Shown: positions 1 through 6,815, counted from the first letter of the stretch. The stretch is 8,077 nucleotides of DNA from UBA5078 sp041175045 (GCA_041175045.1 JBEDFR010000096.1:1-8077), one strand, 5' to 3'. The notes: generated by a model from the letters alone, not told the origin. Numbers and translations: made by a program.

Positions 1-127
1 CAAGCCGGTCAGCTATCTGGAGATCGACGCCGACCAGGGCCACGACGCCTTCCTGCTGCCGGTGCCGCGCTACATGCAGGCGCTGAGCACCTATCTGGCG
101 CGGGTGAGTGACGAGGTGAACGCCTGA
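1..127 (+). CDS. metX: MetX C-terminus: homoserine O-acyltransferase (partial)
   Basis: Only the last 41 codons are in the window, with the reading frame entering at base 2 and a TGA at 125-127. The visible tail has the motif DQGHDAFLLP near its start; in MetX-type alpha/beta-hydrolases the His of GHDAF is the catalytic-triad histidine. The rest is the usual C-terminal helix. MetX acylates the hydroxyl of homoserine to activate it for methionine synthesis, in the cytoplasm. The family includes both acetyl- and succinyl-transferases, and many proteobacterial members next to metW use succinyl-CoA; the residues that decide this lie upstream of the window, so the acyl donor is open. The stop overlaps the metW start by one base (TGATG). 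Identification rests on a short tail plus the metW neighbour, but both agree. Confidence 0.85.
   Translation, partial: KPVSYLEIDADQGHDAFLLPVPRYMQALSTYLARVSDEVNA
113..119 (+). promoter_or_regulatory. Ribosome binding site of metW inside metX
   Basis: GAGGTGA lies 7 bases before the metW ATG and inside the last codons of metX. It is a near-perfect match to the Shine-Dalgarno sequence. Together with the TGATG overlap it supports 127 as the metW start and suggests translational coupling of the two genes. Confidence 0.75.
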
Positions 128-717
128 TGCGCGCCGATCTGGACATCATTCAACACTGGATCGCCCCGGGCAGCCGTGTGCTCGACCTGGGCTGTGGCGA
201 TGGCAGCCTGCTGGAATATCTCAAGCGCGAGAAGGGCGTATCGGAGCTCGGCCTGGAGATCGACGAGCGCAAGCTTCACGCCTGTCTCGAGAAGGGCGTG
301 AACGTGATCCAGCAGGATCTGGACAAGAGCCTGGCGAATTTCTGCGACAAGAGTTTCGACACCGTGCTGCTCACCCAGACGCTGCAGGCGGTGAGCTACC
401 CGGACGTGCTGATCGAGCAGATGCTGCGCATCGGCCACAAGGTCATCGTGACCTTCCCCAATTTCGGCAACTGGCGCAGCCGCGTCTACCTGAGCGTCAA
501 GGGCCGCATGCCGGTGTCCAACTTCATGCCCTATCAGTGGTACGACACGCCGAACATTCACTTCTGCACCGTGAAGGACTTCGACGCCCTGTGCCGAGAG
601 CGCAGCATCCGGGTCATGGCCCGCACCGTCGTTGACCACAAGCATCAGGGCAGCTGGATGATCCGCCAGTGGCCCAATCTGCTGGGCGAAACCGCCATCT
701 ATCATCTGAGTCGCTGA
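127..717 (+). CDS. metW: MetW, methionine biosynthesis methyltransferase-like protein
   Basis: A 196-residue protein, the usual MetW length. Residues 18-26 (VLDLGCGDG) are the glycine-rich SAM-binding motif I of class I methyltransferases. Residues 18-100 look like the Rossmann core, including TVLLTQTLQ after the third strand. The following NFGNWRSR and the MPVSNFMPYQWYDTPNIHF stretch are characteristic of MetW rather than generic methyltransferases. MetW is genetically tied to MetX and is thought to be needed for, or to stimulate, homoserine acylation; its own methyl-transfer substrate, if any, is not settled. The start is supported by a strong ribosome binding site at 113-119 and the one-base overlap with metX. 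rdgB follows after 16 bases. Confidence 0.94.
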   Translation: MRADLDIIQHWIAPGSRVLDLGCGDGSLLEYLKREKGVSELGLEIDERKLHACLEKGVNVIQQDLDKSLANFCDKSFDTVLLTQTLQAVSYPDVLIEQMLRIGHKVIVTFPNFGNWRSRVYLSVKGRMPVSNFMPYQWYDTPNIHFCTVKDFDALCRERSIRVMARTVVDHKHQGSWMIRQWPNLLGETAIYHLSR

Positions 718-723
718 ACGTCC

Positions 724-727
724 GGAG
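724..727 (+). promoter_or_regulatory. Ribosome binding site of rdgB
   Basis: GGAG sits 6 bases before the ATG at 734, in the 16-base gap after metW. It supports that ATG as the rdgB start. Confidence 0.6.
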
Positions 728-733
728 ACCGGC

Positions 734-1342
734 ATGCAGAGAATCGTGCTCGCCACCAGCAACGCCGGCAAACTGCGGGAATTCCAGCAGATGCTGGGCA
801 GTGCCGAGCTGGAATTCCTGACCCAGCGTTCTCTCGGCGTGAGCGATGCCGACGAGACCGGCCTGAGCTTCGTCGAGAACGCCATTCTCAAGGCGCGCCA
901 TGCCGCGGCAGCCACGGGTCTGCCGGCACTGGCCGATGACTCGGGCCTGGAAGTGGACGCGCTGCGCGGCGCGCCCGGCATTTACTCGGCACGCTATGCC
1001 GGCCCTGGCGCCACCGACGCGCAGAACAATGCCAAGCTGCTGGCCGCCCTGCAGGACGTGCCCGAGGCGCAGCGCAGCGCCCGCTTCGTGTGCTGCATCG
1101 CCTTCATGCGTCACGCGACAGACCCGCTGCCCTTCGTCTGCCACGGCACCTGGGCAGGCCGCATCCTGTTCACGCCGGCCGGCGACAAGGGCTTCGGCTA
1201 CGACCCGCTGTTTTTCGTCCCCACCCATGCTTGTGCCTCGGCACAACTGGAACCGGCCATCAAGAATGCGCTCAGTCATCGCGGCCAGGCGCTGCGTCAG
1301 CTGCTGCAGCACTGGGATGCGCTGCGCGGGTCGCTGCGTTGA
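734..1342 (+). CDS. rdgB: RdgB/HAM1 XTP/dITP pyrophosphatase
   Basis: A 202-residue protein of normal length for the Ham1/RdgB family. It hydrolyses non-canonical purine triphosphates (dITP, XTP, ITP) to the monophosphate and pyrophosphate, keeping deaminated purines out of DNA and RNA. Visible hallmarks are the N-terminal ATSNAGK (residues 7-13), the FVENAILKA segment at 46-54, ADDSGLEV at 67-74, where D69 matches the catalytic aspartate of E. coli RdgB, then APGIYSARYAG, GDKGFGYDPLFF (substrate and purine pocket) and a C-terminal SHRGQAL. All motifs are intact. It sits between metW and hemW; rdgB next to hemW is a common gammaproteobacterial pairing. Its TGA overlaps the proposed TTG start of hemW. 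Confidence 0.96.
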   Translation: MQRIVLATSNAGKLREFQQMLGSAELEFLTQRSLGVSDADETGLSFVENAILKARHAAAATGLPALADDSGLEVDALRGAPGIYSARYAGPGATDAQNNAKLLAALQDVPEAQRSARFVCCIAFMRHATDPLPFVCHGTWAGRILFTPAGDKGFGYDPLFFVPTHACASAQLEPAIKNALSHRGQALRQLLQHWDALRGSLR

Positions 1343-2499
1343 ACGCGACACCCGGCCCCTTGTTGCAGCTGCCGCCTCTGAGTCTGTATGTGCACGTGCC
1401 CTGGTGCGTGCGCAAATGCCCTTACTGCGACTTCAATTCCCATCAGAAGAACGGCGAGCTGCCCGAATCCGCCTATGTCGACGCCCTGATCGCGGACGTC
1501 GAGGCGGACCTGCCCGGTGTGCAGGGACGCGCCCTGCAGTCGATCTTCATCGGCGGTGGCACGCCCAGCCTGTTTTCGGCGCAGGCCTATGACCGGTTGT
1601 TCAATGCCCTGCAGCGCCACATCGCCTTCGCACCCGACATCGAGATCACGCTGGAAGCCAACCCCGGCACGGCCGAGCGTGCACGCTTCGCGGACTACCG
1701 CCGCGCCGGCATCAACCGGCTGTCCATCGGCATTCAGAGTTTCGATCCGCAGCAGCTGCAGCAACTCGGCCGTATCCATGACGATGCCGATGCGCACCAG
1801 GCCATCGACTTCGCGCGTGCCGCCGGCTTCGACAACTTCAATCTGGACCTGATGTACGGGCTGCAGGGCCAGACACCTGCAGCGGCCCTGCAGGACCTGC
1901 GCACGGCCCTCGAGCACGCGCCCACGCATCTATCCTGGTATCAGCTGACCATCGAGCCCAACACCGAATTCTTCAAACGCCCGCCGCCGCTGCCCGAAGA
2001 GGACACGCTGATCGACATCCAGGATGCGGGCCTCGCGCTGCTGGGAGCGCAGGGCTACGAGCGCTACGAGATTTCCGCCTTCGCGCAGCCGGGCAGGCAG
2101 GCACGGCACAATCTGAATTACTGGCGCTTCGGCGATTACCTCGGCATCGGCGCCGGCGCGCATGGCAAGCTCAGCTGGCCGCAGCGGGACGAGATCCTGC
2201 GCACGCGCAAGAAGCGCCAGCCGGCACATTATCTGCAAAGGCCGGGCGAGGCACTGGCCGAGTCAGTGCCGATTGCCCACGACGAACGCGGCATCGAGTA
2301 TCTGCTCAACGTGCTGCGCCTGCGCGACGGCTTCACGCCCGCCCAGTTCGAGGCGGCCACGGGGCTGGGTTTCGAGCCCCTGGCAAAGCGCGTATCATCG
2401 CTGCAACGCCGTGATCTGCTGCAGCAGGACCACGACCTGATCCGCCCCTCTGCCAAGGGCCTGCAGTTTCTCAACACGGTGCTGCAGGAATTTCTCTGA
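1339..2499 (+). CDS. hemW: HemW, radical SAM heme chaperone (HemN-like)
   Basis: 386 residues from TTG 1339; E. coli HemW has 378. The radical SAM motif CVRKCPYC gives C23, C27 and C30, which would hold a 4Fe-4S cluster. The next residues are Asp-Phe, with no extra cysteine, which points to HemW rather than the coproporphyrinogen dehydrogenase HemN. GGGTP at 72-76 is the SAM-binding glycine motif, and HNLNYW at 257-262 followed by GDYLGIGAGAHGK is typical of HemW. HemW binds heme and is thought to deliver it to cytoplasmic or respiratory apoproteins. No ATG fits: the upstream in-frame ATG at 1090 would add 83 residues that overlap rdgB and show no family similarity. TTG 1339 overlaps the rdgB stop, while TTG 1360 gives a protein starting just like the E. 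coli one (379 residues). Neither has a clear ribosome binding site. Function is confident, start is not. Confidence 0.93.
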   Translation: MNATPGPLLQLPPLSLYVHVPWCVRKCPYCDFNSHQKNGELPESAYVDALIADVEADLPGVQGRALQSIFIGGGTPSLFSAQAYDRLFNALQRHIAFAPDIEITLEANPGTAERARFADYRRAGINRLSIGIQSFDPQQLQQLGRIHDDADAHQAIDFARAAGFDNFNLDLMYGLQGQTPAAALQDLRTALEHAPTHLSWYQLTIEPNTEFFKRPPPLPEEDTLIDIQDAGLALLGAQGYERYEISAFAQPGRQARHNLNYWRFGDYLGIGAGAHGKLSWPQRDEILRTRKKRQPAHYLQRPGEALAESVPIAHDERGIEYLLNVLRLRDGFTPAQFEAATGLGFEPLAKRVSSLQRRDLLQQDHDLIRPSAKGLQFLNTVLQEFL

Positions 2500-2515
2500 C
2501 GCCGCCCGCGGCCAT

Positions 2516-2520
2516 GGTGA
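2516..2520 (+). promoter_or_regulatory. Probable ribosome binding site of argE
   Basis: GGTGA, the 3' part of a Shine-Dalgarno sequence, lies 6 bases before the ATG at 2527. An in-frame TGA at 2518-2520 rules out any earlier start in this frame nearby, so 2527 is the first usable ATG. The overlapping ATG at 2514 is in another frame. Confidence 0.5.
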
Positions 2521-2526
2521 CCCGAC

Positions 2527-3702
2527 ATGCCCCGCTTCCCCGCACTCTTCACGCATCTGGACACGCTCATCAGCCTGCCCAGCATCAGCTCCGCGAATCC
2601 CGAGCTGGACACCAGCAATGTCCCCGTCATCGACTATCTGGCGCAATGCTTCGAAGACCTGGGCTTTCGCACGGAACAGATCGCCAGTCCGGGAACCTCG
2701 CCCCTGACGGCCGGCAATGCCAAGCGCAATCTGCTTGCCACGCGTGGGGCAGGCCCCGGCGGGCTGGTGCTGGCGGGTCACACAGACACGGTGCCGCTGG
2801 ACGAGGCGCTGTGGACAGTGAACCCCTTTCGCCTCACCGAGAAAGACGACAGGCTCTACGGGCTGGGCAGCACCGACATGAAGAGCTTCTTTGCGCTGAT
2901 CATGGAAGCCTTGAAGGGCTTCGAAGGAGTCGAGTTCACTCAGCCACTGATCGTGCTCGCCACGGCCGACGAAGAGACGTCCATGCAGGGCGCCCGCACG
3001 CTGGCGGAACTGGGGCGACCGAAGGCGCGCTGTGCGGTGATCGGCGAACCCACCGGCATGCGTCCCATCCACGCGCACAAGGGCGTGATGATGGAGTGCA
3101 TCGAGCTGCAGGGCCACAGTGGACATTCCTCCAACCCGGACCTGGGCCGCAACGCGCTGGAAGCCATGCACGAGGTGATGAGCGAACTGCTGGCGCTGCG
3201 TGCCTCGCTGCAGCAACGCTATCACAGCCCGCTGTTTCGTATCGCCCGCCCCACGCTCAATCTGGGCTGCATCCATGGTGGCGACAACCCGAACCGCATC
3301 TGCGGTCAGTGCCATCTGGAATTCGACATGCGTCTGCTGCCCGGCATGGAGATCGCCGCCATGCGCGAGGAGATTCGTGCCCGCGTGCAGCCGGTGGCCG
3401 ATCGCCATCAGGTGACGGCGACCATCAAACCCTTGTTTGCCGGTCTGCCGGCGTTCTATACCGATCCTGACAGTGAGCTGGTGCGCACGGCAGAGCGTCT
3501 CACCGGCAACAGCGCCGCCACCGTCGCCTTCGGCACCGAGGCGCCGCTGCTGCAGCGTCTGGGCATGGACACCATCATTCTCGGGCCGGGCGATATCGAT
3601 CAGGCGCACCAACCCGACGAATACCTGGCGCTGGACCGGCTGCAGCCCTGCATCGACGCACTGCGCGGCCTGATCCGCCACTACTGCCTGCCGGTGAAAT
3701 AG
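2527..3702 (+). CDS. argE: ArgE, N-acetylornithine deacetylase (M20 metallopeptidase family)
   Basis: A 391-residue M20-family hydrolase that would remove the acetyl group from N2-acetylornithine to give ornithine in the cytoplasm. The di-metal centre is readable: H85 and D87 in LAGHTDTVP, D117 in GLGSTDMK, the E149-E150 pair in ATADEET, E174 in IGEPTG, and a C-terminal His at 361 in AHQPDEY. The central part has the GHSGHSSNP lid-domain motif and GGDNPNRICG. The WTVNPF segment after the metal motif and the argA gene 14 bases downstream favour ArgE over DapE or other M20 deacylases. No metal ligand is missing. With ArgA present, ArgE implies that the linear (non-recycling) arginine route is available; whether an ArgJ recycling enzyme also exists cannot be seen here. 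Confidence 0.94.
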   Translation: MPRFPALFTHLDTLISLPSISSANPELDTSNVPVIDYLAQCFEDLGFRTEQIASPGTSPLTAGNAKRNLLATRGAGPGGLVLAGHTDTVPLDEALWTVNPFRLTEKDDRLYGLGSTDMKSFFALIMEALKGFEGVEFTQPLIVLATADEETSMQGARTLAELGRPKARCAVIGEPTGMRPIHAHKGVMMECIELQGHSGHSSNPDLGRNALEAMHEVMSELLALRASLQQRYHSPLFRIARPTLNLGCIHGGDNPNRICGQCHLEFDMRLLPGMEIAAMREEIRARVQPVADRHQVTATIKPLFAGLPAFYTDPDSELVRTAERLTGNSAATVAFGTEAPLLQRLGMDTIILGPGDIDQAHQPDEYLALDRLQPCIDALRGLIRHYCLPVK

Positions 3703-3716
3703 ACTATATTGCCGCC

Positions 3717-5042
3717 ATGAAAAATCTGCCGCAGTACATCGACTGGTTCCGTCACTCGTCCAGCTACATCAACGCACACCGCAAGAAGGTGTTCGTCGTG
3801 CTGCTGCCTGGCGAGGCCATTGCGCACGAGAACTTCAACAACATCGTGCACGACATCACGCTGCTGCAGAGCCTCGGCGTGAAGCTGGTGCTGGTGCATG
3901 GCGCACGTCCGCAGATCAATGCGGCGCTCGAGGCAGCGGGCATCGAGTCCACCTATCACAAAGGCCTGCGCATCACCGATGCCATCAGTCTGCAGATCAT
4001 CAAGCAGATCGTGGGTGCACTGAGCATCGACATCGAGGCGCTGTTCTCCATGGGGCTGGCCAACTCGCCCATGCACGGCGCCGACATCAAGCTGGCACGC
4101 GGCAATTTCATCACCGCACGGCCGCTGGGTGTGCTCGACGGCATCGATCACGCGCTGACAGGTGTGGTGCGCAAGATCAACGCCAAGGCCATCATGCAGC
4201 ACCTGAACCATAACAATATTGTGCTGGTGTCCAATCTCGGGCTCTCGACCACCGGGGAAGTGTTCAACCTGTCCCCTGAGGAAGTCGCCACCGAGACGGC
4301 CATCGCGCTGAATGCCGAGAAGCTCATCCTCTTCATTCCCCAGGCGGGCATCATGGACAGCGCCGGTCAGATGGTCAGCGCGCTGAGCCCGGCCTCGGCC
4401 CAGGACGTGCTGGCCACCGTCGAATCCCAGCCAGAGAACAAGGCGAATGGTGTAGCGCAGGCCCTTGCGGCCGCGGTGAAGGCCTGCCGCCATCACGTGC
4501 ATCGCAGCCATCTCATCAGCTTCGAACACAATGGTGCGCTCATCGAGGAACTCTTCACACGCGATGGCTGCGGCACCCTGGTGTCCAAGGACAATTTCGA
4601 ACAACTGCGCCGTGCCAGCATCGACGATGTCGGCGGCATTCTCGAACTCATCACGCCGCTGGAAGAGGCGGGCGTGCTGGTGCATCGCTCGCGCGAGCTG
4701 CTGGAAGCGGAGATCGACTTCTTTTTCGTTATTGAACGCGAGGGCATGATCATCGCCTGTGCGGCGCTGTACCCGCTGGATGCCACCTGCGGCGAGATCG
4801 CCTGCATCGCGATTCATGGGGATTACCAGGCCAACGGCCGTGGCGAGCATCTGCTGAGCGCGCTGGAAGAGCAGGCCCGACGCATGGGCCTGACCCATGT
4901 CATCGTGCTGACCACGCAGACAACACACTGGTTCATGGAGAAGGGCTTCCAGCCCATCGCCGTATCCGAGCTGCCGGAAAAGAAGCAGAAGATGTACAAC
5001 TATCAACGCAATTCCAAGGCCCTGAAAAAGGCCCTGCGCTGA
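3717..5042 (+). CDS. argA: ArgA, N-acetylglutamate synthase
   Basis: 441 residues, against 443 in E. coli ArgA. It acetylates glutamate with acetyl-CoA, the committed first step of arginine synthesis. The N-terminal part (about residues 20-265) is the amino-acid-kinase-like fold, with FVVLLPGEAI, VHGARPQI and GNFITARPLGV. In classical ArgA this domain no longer phosphorylates and instead carries the arginine feedback site. The C-terminal part (about 290-435) is a GNAT acetyltransferase with the acetyl-CoA loop QANGRG at 371-376, and HWFMEKGF plus MYNYQRNSK near the end, as in E. coli. The start aligns with E. coli ArgA (FRHSSSYINAHR close to the N-terminus), but no Shine-Dalgarno motif is present in the 14-base gap. 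Proximity to argE suggests co-transcription; I see no recognisable ArgR box. Confidence 0.96.
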   Translation: MKNLPQYIDWFRHSSSYINAHRKKVFVVLLPGEAIAHENFNNIVHDITLLQSLGVKLVLVHGARPQINAALEAAGIESTYHKGLRITDAISLQIIKQIVGALSIDIEALFSMGLANSPMHGADIKLARGNFITARPLGVLDGIDHALTGVVRKINAKAIMQHLNHNNIVLVSNLGLSTTGEVFNLSPEEVATETAIALNAEKLILFIPQAGIMDSAGQMVSALSPASAQDVLATVESQPENKANGVAQALAAAVKACRHHVHRSHLISFEHNGALIEELFTRDGCGTLVSKDNFEQLRRASIDDVGGILELITPLEEAGVLVHRSRELLEAEIDFFFVIEREGMIIACAALYPLDATCGEIACIAIHGDYQANGRGEHLLSALEEQARRMGLTHVIVLTTQTTHWFMEKGFQPIAVSELPEKKQKMYNYQRNSKALKKALR

Positions 5043-5073
5043 ACCCGTGAACAGCAAACGTCGTTTCGCGGGT
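5043..5073 (+). terminator. Hairpin directly after argA, possible weak terminator
   Basis: A 9-bp stem, with one G-T wobble, is formed by 5043-5051 and 5065-5073 around a 13-base loop, starting immediately after the argA stop. No T-run follows (the next bases are CTTCAGTC), so it is not a canonical intrinsic terminator. It may slow transcription, protect the 3' end of the mRNA, or be incidental. Confidence 0.3.
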
Positions 5074-5151
5074 CTTCAGTCACCACTGTCGTCATGCAGA
5101 CGGCGTACGCTTGAAAGTCCCATTTCACAGCACACGGTTGACTACCCAACC

Positions 5152-5157
5152 AAGGAG
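5152..5157 (+). promoter_or_regulatory. Strong ribosome binding site of the propeller gene
   Basis: AAGGAG lies 8 bases before the ATG at 5166, the best Shine-Dalgarno motif in the window. The 123-base gap between argA and this gene probably holds its own promoter, but I cannot point to a convincing -35/-10 pair; TTGAAA at 5111-5116 has no good -10 at the right distance. Confidence 0.75.
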
Positions 5158-5165
5158 AATGCTTC

Positions 5166-6098
5166 ATGAAGAAACTACTGTTGACCGCACTCGTAAGTGT
5201 CGCGGCGAGCACCGTTGCACTGGCGCAGACGCCGGCTGCCACCCCCGGCCCCTTCGTGGCGGGCGGCCCGCTGGGCACCATCAACGAGGCTGGCGTCGCT
5301 ACGCCGATGTCCAGCAACGTGAAGGTGTTCGGCAGCTTCCGCACCGCCGAGAGCTGCACCTTCGACCCGGCCCGCAACCTGATCCTCGCCATGAACAACG
5401 GCATTCCCCAGAACCTGCAGGAAAACGACGGCTATGTGTCGCTGATCAACCCGGACGGCAGCGTGCACACCTCCAAGTGGATCGGCGCCACCCGTGACGG
5501 TCTGACCCTGAACCAGCCGCTGGGCAGCGCGATTCACAACGGCGTGCTCTACACCGTGGACATCGACACCGTGCGCATGTTTGACCTGGCCACCGGCACG
5601 CCCATGGGCGCGGTCGCGGTGCCGGAAGCCACTGGCCTCAACGGCGTGGCCGTGGCCGCAGACGGCACTGTGTACGCCTCCAACACCGGCGGCACCCAGC
5701 GCCTCTACAAGGTGACGGCGAGCGGTGAAACCTCCGTGTTCGCGGAAGGCGCCCCGCTGGCTTCGCCGAACGGCCTGGCCATCGACAATGACGGCAACAT
5801 CGTGATGGTGAACATCGCCGACAACGCCGTGGTGACCTTCAACCCGGCGGGCGAAGTCGTCCTAACGGAGCGTGCGGCGGAAGGCGGCAATGACGGCATC
5901 GTGATCATGGCAGATGGCACGAAGTATGTGAGCAGCGTGCGCTTCGGCAGCGTGTCGCGCATTCGTCCAGGGCAGGAAGCGGAAGTGATCGCCACGGGCA
6001 TCCCGTCTGCGGCATCCATGTGCTACGACTCGATCCAGAATCAGCTGGTCATTCCGATGAACCAGAACAATGCGCTGGCCTTCATCCCGCTGGATTGA
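5166..6098 (+). CDS. Exported six-bladed beta-propeller, SMP-30/gluconolactonase-like
   Basis: A 310-residue protein with a clear Sec signal peptide: KK at 2-3, a hydrophobic core to about residue 17, and ALA-Q giving predicted cleavage after A20, so it should be periplasmic or secreted. The mature part contains six related repeats starting near residues 62, 120, 157, 200, 241 and 284, about 42 residues apart, most with the pattern NG-x(5)-DG-x(5)-N. That matches a six-bladed propeller of the SMP-30/gluconolactonase/LRE type. By repeat position E62, N159, N202 and D243 correspond to the four divalent-metal ligands of human SMP30 (E18, N103, N154, D204, from memory). This suggests a metal-dependent lactonase or sugar-ester hydrolase, but the substrate is unknown and a binding-only propeller is possible. 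It has its own strong ribosome binding site and is transcriptionally set apart from argA. No specific gene name is justified. Confidence 0.85.
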   Translation: MKKLLLTALVSVAASTVALAQTPAATPGPFVAGGPLGTINEAGVATPMSSNVKVFGSFRTAESCTFDPARNLILAMNNGIPQNLQENDGYVSLINPDGSVHTSKWIGATRDGLTLNQPLGSAIHNGVLYTVDIDTVRMFDLATGTPMGAVAVPEATGLNGVAVAADGTVYASNTGGTQRLYKVTASGETSVFAEGAPLASPNGLAIDNDGNIVMVNIADNAVVTFNPAGEVVLTERAAEGGNDGIVIMADGTKYVSSVRFGSVSRIRPGQEAEVIATGIPSAASMCYDSIQNQLVIPMNQNNALAFIPLD

Positions 6099-6296
6099 TC
6101 GGTGTGGTGGTTTTTCCGTGATTGCCGGATGAGTGTCGGGATGACGGGACGCTTGTCCGGACACGCCACAAGTACTTCCATGTAGGCTCGGCGCCCGCCT
6201 TCCCTGGCGGGCGACGGTCCGGCCCAGCGTCCCCTCACCCCGCCACACATCCTGCATCGCACTTCGACTGCCAAGCCCTCCACCACACTTCAGTCT
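6099..6296. other. Convergent intergenic region between propeller gene and folA
   Basis: These 198 bases separate two convergent genes. They hold a five-T run at 6111-6115 without a clear stem before it, a 10-bp perfect palindrome TGTCCGGACA at 6154-6163, and an 8-bp hairpin at 6192-6213. A plus-strand open frame from 6122 runs through here but reads across folA antisense and has no ribosome binding site or recognisable motif, so I do not call a gene. Confidence 0.6.
6192..6213. terminator. GC-rich hairpin, possible bidirectional terminator
   Basis: CGCCCGCC and GGCGGGCG form a perfect 8-bp stem around the 6-base loop TTCCCT. It lies in the gap between two converging genes, where terminators are expected. 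No T-run follows on either strand, so intrinsic termination is uncertain; it could aid Rho-dependent ends or RNA stability. Confidence 0.35.
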
Positions 6297-6803
6297 TCAA
6301 GCATTCTTCTCGTACACCACAAAACTGTACGGATAGGGATTCGCCCCCTCAGCCGCAAAATCTTCGCGCCCGCTCTCCACCCAGTCAGCGAGATCCAGCG
6401 GAGGAAAATGCGCGTCGCCCTCGACCTCGGCGTGCACCTGGGTCAGATACAGACGATGGGCATGGGGCAGCGCCAGCGCGTAGATCTGGGCGCCACCAAT
6501 CACCACCGCTTCCTCGGCACCGTCGATCAGGCAGATCTTTTCGGCCAGCGCCAACGCCTCGTCCAGCGAGCTCACTACACGCGCACCTTCCGCCTGAAAG
6601 CCCCTGTCGCGCGTAATCACGATGTTGGTGCGGCCGGGCAGCGGCCGGCCGATGGAGTCCCAGGTCTTGCGGCCCATGATGACCGGCTTGCCCAGGGTGA
6701 CACGCTTGAAGTACTTCAAGTCTGCGGGCAGATACCAGGGCAGGGCGTTGTTGCGACCAATGGTGCGATTGCGGGCCATGGCCCAGATCAAGGCAAGTTT
6801 CAC
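6297..6803 (-). CDS. folA: FolA, dihydrofolate reductase
   Basis: 168 residues from a GTG start; E. coli FolA has 159. It reduces dihydrofolate to tetrahydrofolate with NADPH. The N-terminus MKLALIWAMARNRTIG leads to LPWYLPADL, with the active-site tryptophan at W23 and the catalytic acid at D28 (E. coli D27). VIMGRKTWDSIGRPLPGR is the cofactor and folate segment, and VVIGGAQIY the glycine pair of the NADPH site, followed by LTQVHAEVEGDAHFP. The open frame extends upstream to 6902, but that part overlaps thyA and has no family similarity. The GTG at 6803-6801 is preceded at 5 bases by AGAGGAG, which decides the start. It lies 28 bases after thyA, whose reaction produces its substrate. Likely target of trimethoprim, with no obvious resistance-type divergence visible. 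Confidence 0.95.
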   Translation of the reverse strand: MKLALIWAMARNRTIGRNNALPWYLPADLKYFKRVTLGKPVIMGRKTWDSIGRPLPGRTNIVITRDRGFQAEGARVVSSLDEALALAEKICLIDGAEEAVVIGGAQIYALALPHAHRLYLTQVHAEVEGDAHFPPLDLADWVESGREDFAAEGANPYPYSFVVYEKNA

Positions 6804-6808
6804 GCGCA

Positions 6809-6815
6809 CTCCTCT
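6809..6815 (-). promoter_or_regulatory. Ribosome binding site of folA
   Basis: AGAGGAG on the minus strand lies 5 bases before the GTG at 6803-6801, in the thyA-folA gap. It identifies that GTG as the start rather than the GTG at 6809-6807 (which overlaps this site) or the far-upstream ATG. Confidence 0.75.

Noticed and set aside
91..981. Long minus-strand open frame opposite metW and rdgB (296 codons)
   Set aside because: GC-rich third-position shadow of real genes. It has no ribosome binding site, no recognisable motif and low-complexity Ala/Arg/Val content. The same reasoning applies to the long minus-strand frames opposite hemW, argE and argA (up to 458 codons).
1090..1338. N-terminal extension of hemW from the upstream ATG
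   Set aside because: This part overlaps rdgB almost to its end, reads as out-of-frame rdgB sequence, and has no counterpart in HemW proteins.
5111..5139. TTGAAA as a possible -35 box for the propeller gene
   Set aside because: At 17 bases downstream the sequence is ACGGTT, which is not a usable -10. I could not support a specific promoter.
6122..6616. Plus-strand open frame starting in the convergent gap
   Set aside because: No ribosome binding site, very Pro/Arg/Ser-rich translation, and most of it is antisense to folA.
6705..6720. Perfect 16-bp palindrome CTTGAAGTACTTCAAG
   Set aside because: It lies inside folA and is fully explained by the conserved protein stretch LKYFK with ordinary codons. 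A regulatory role is not supported.
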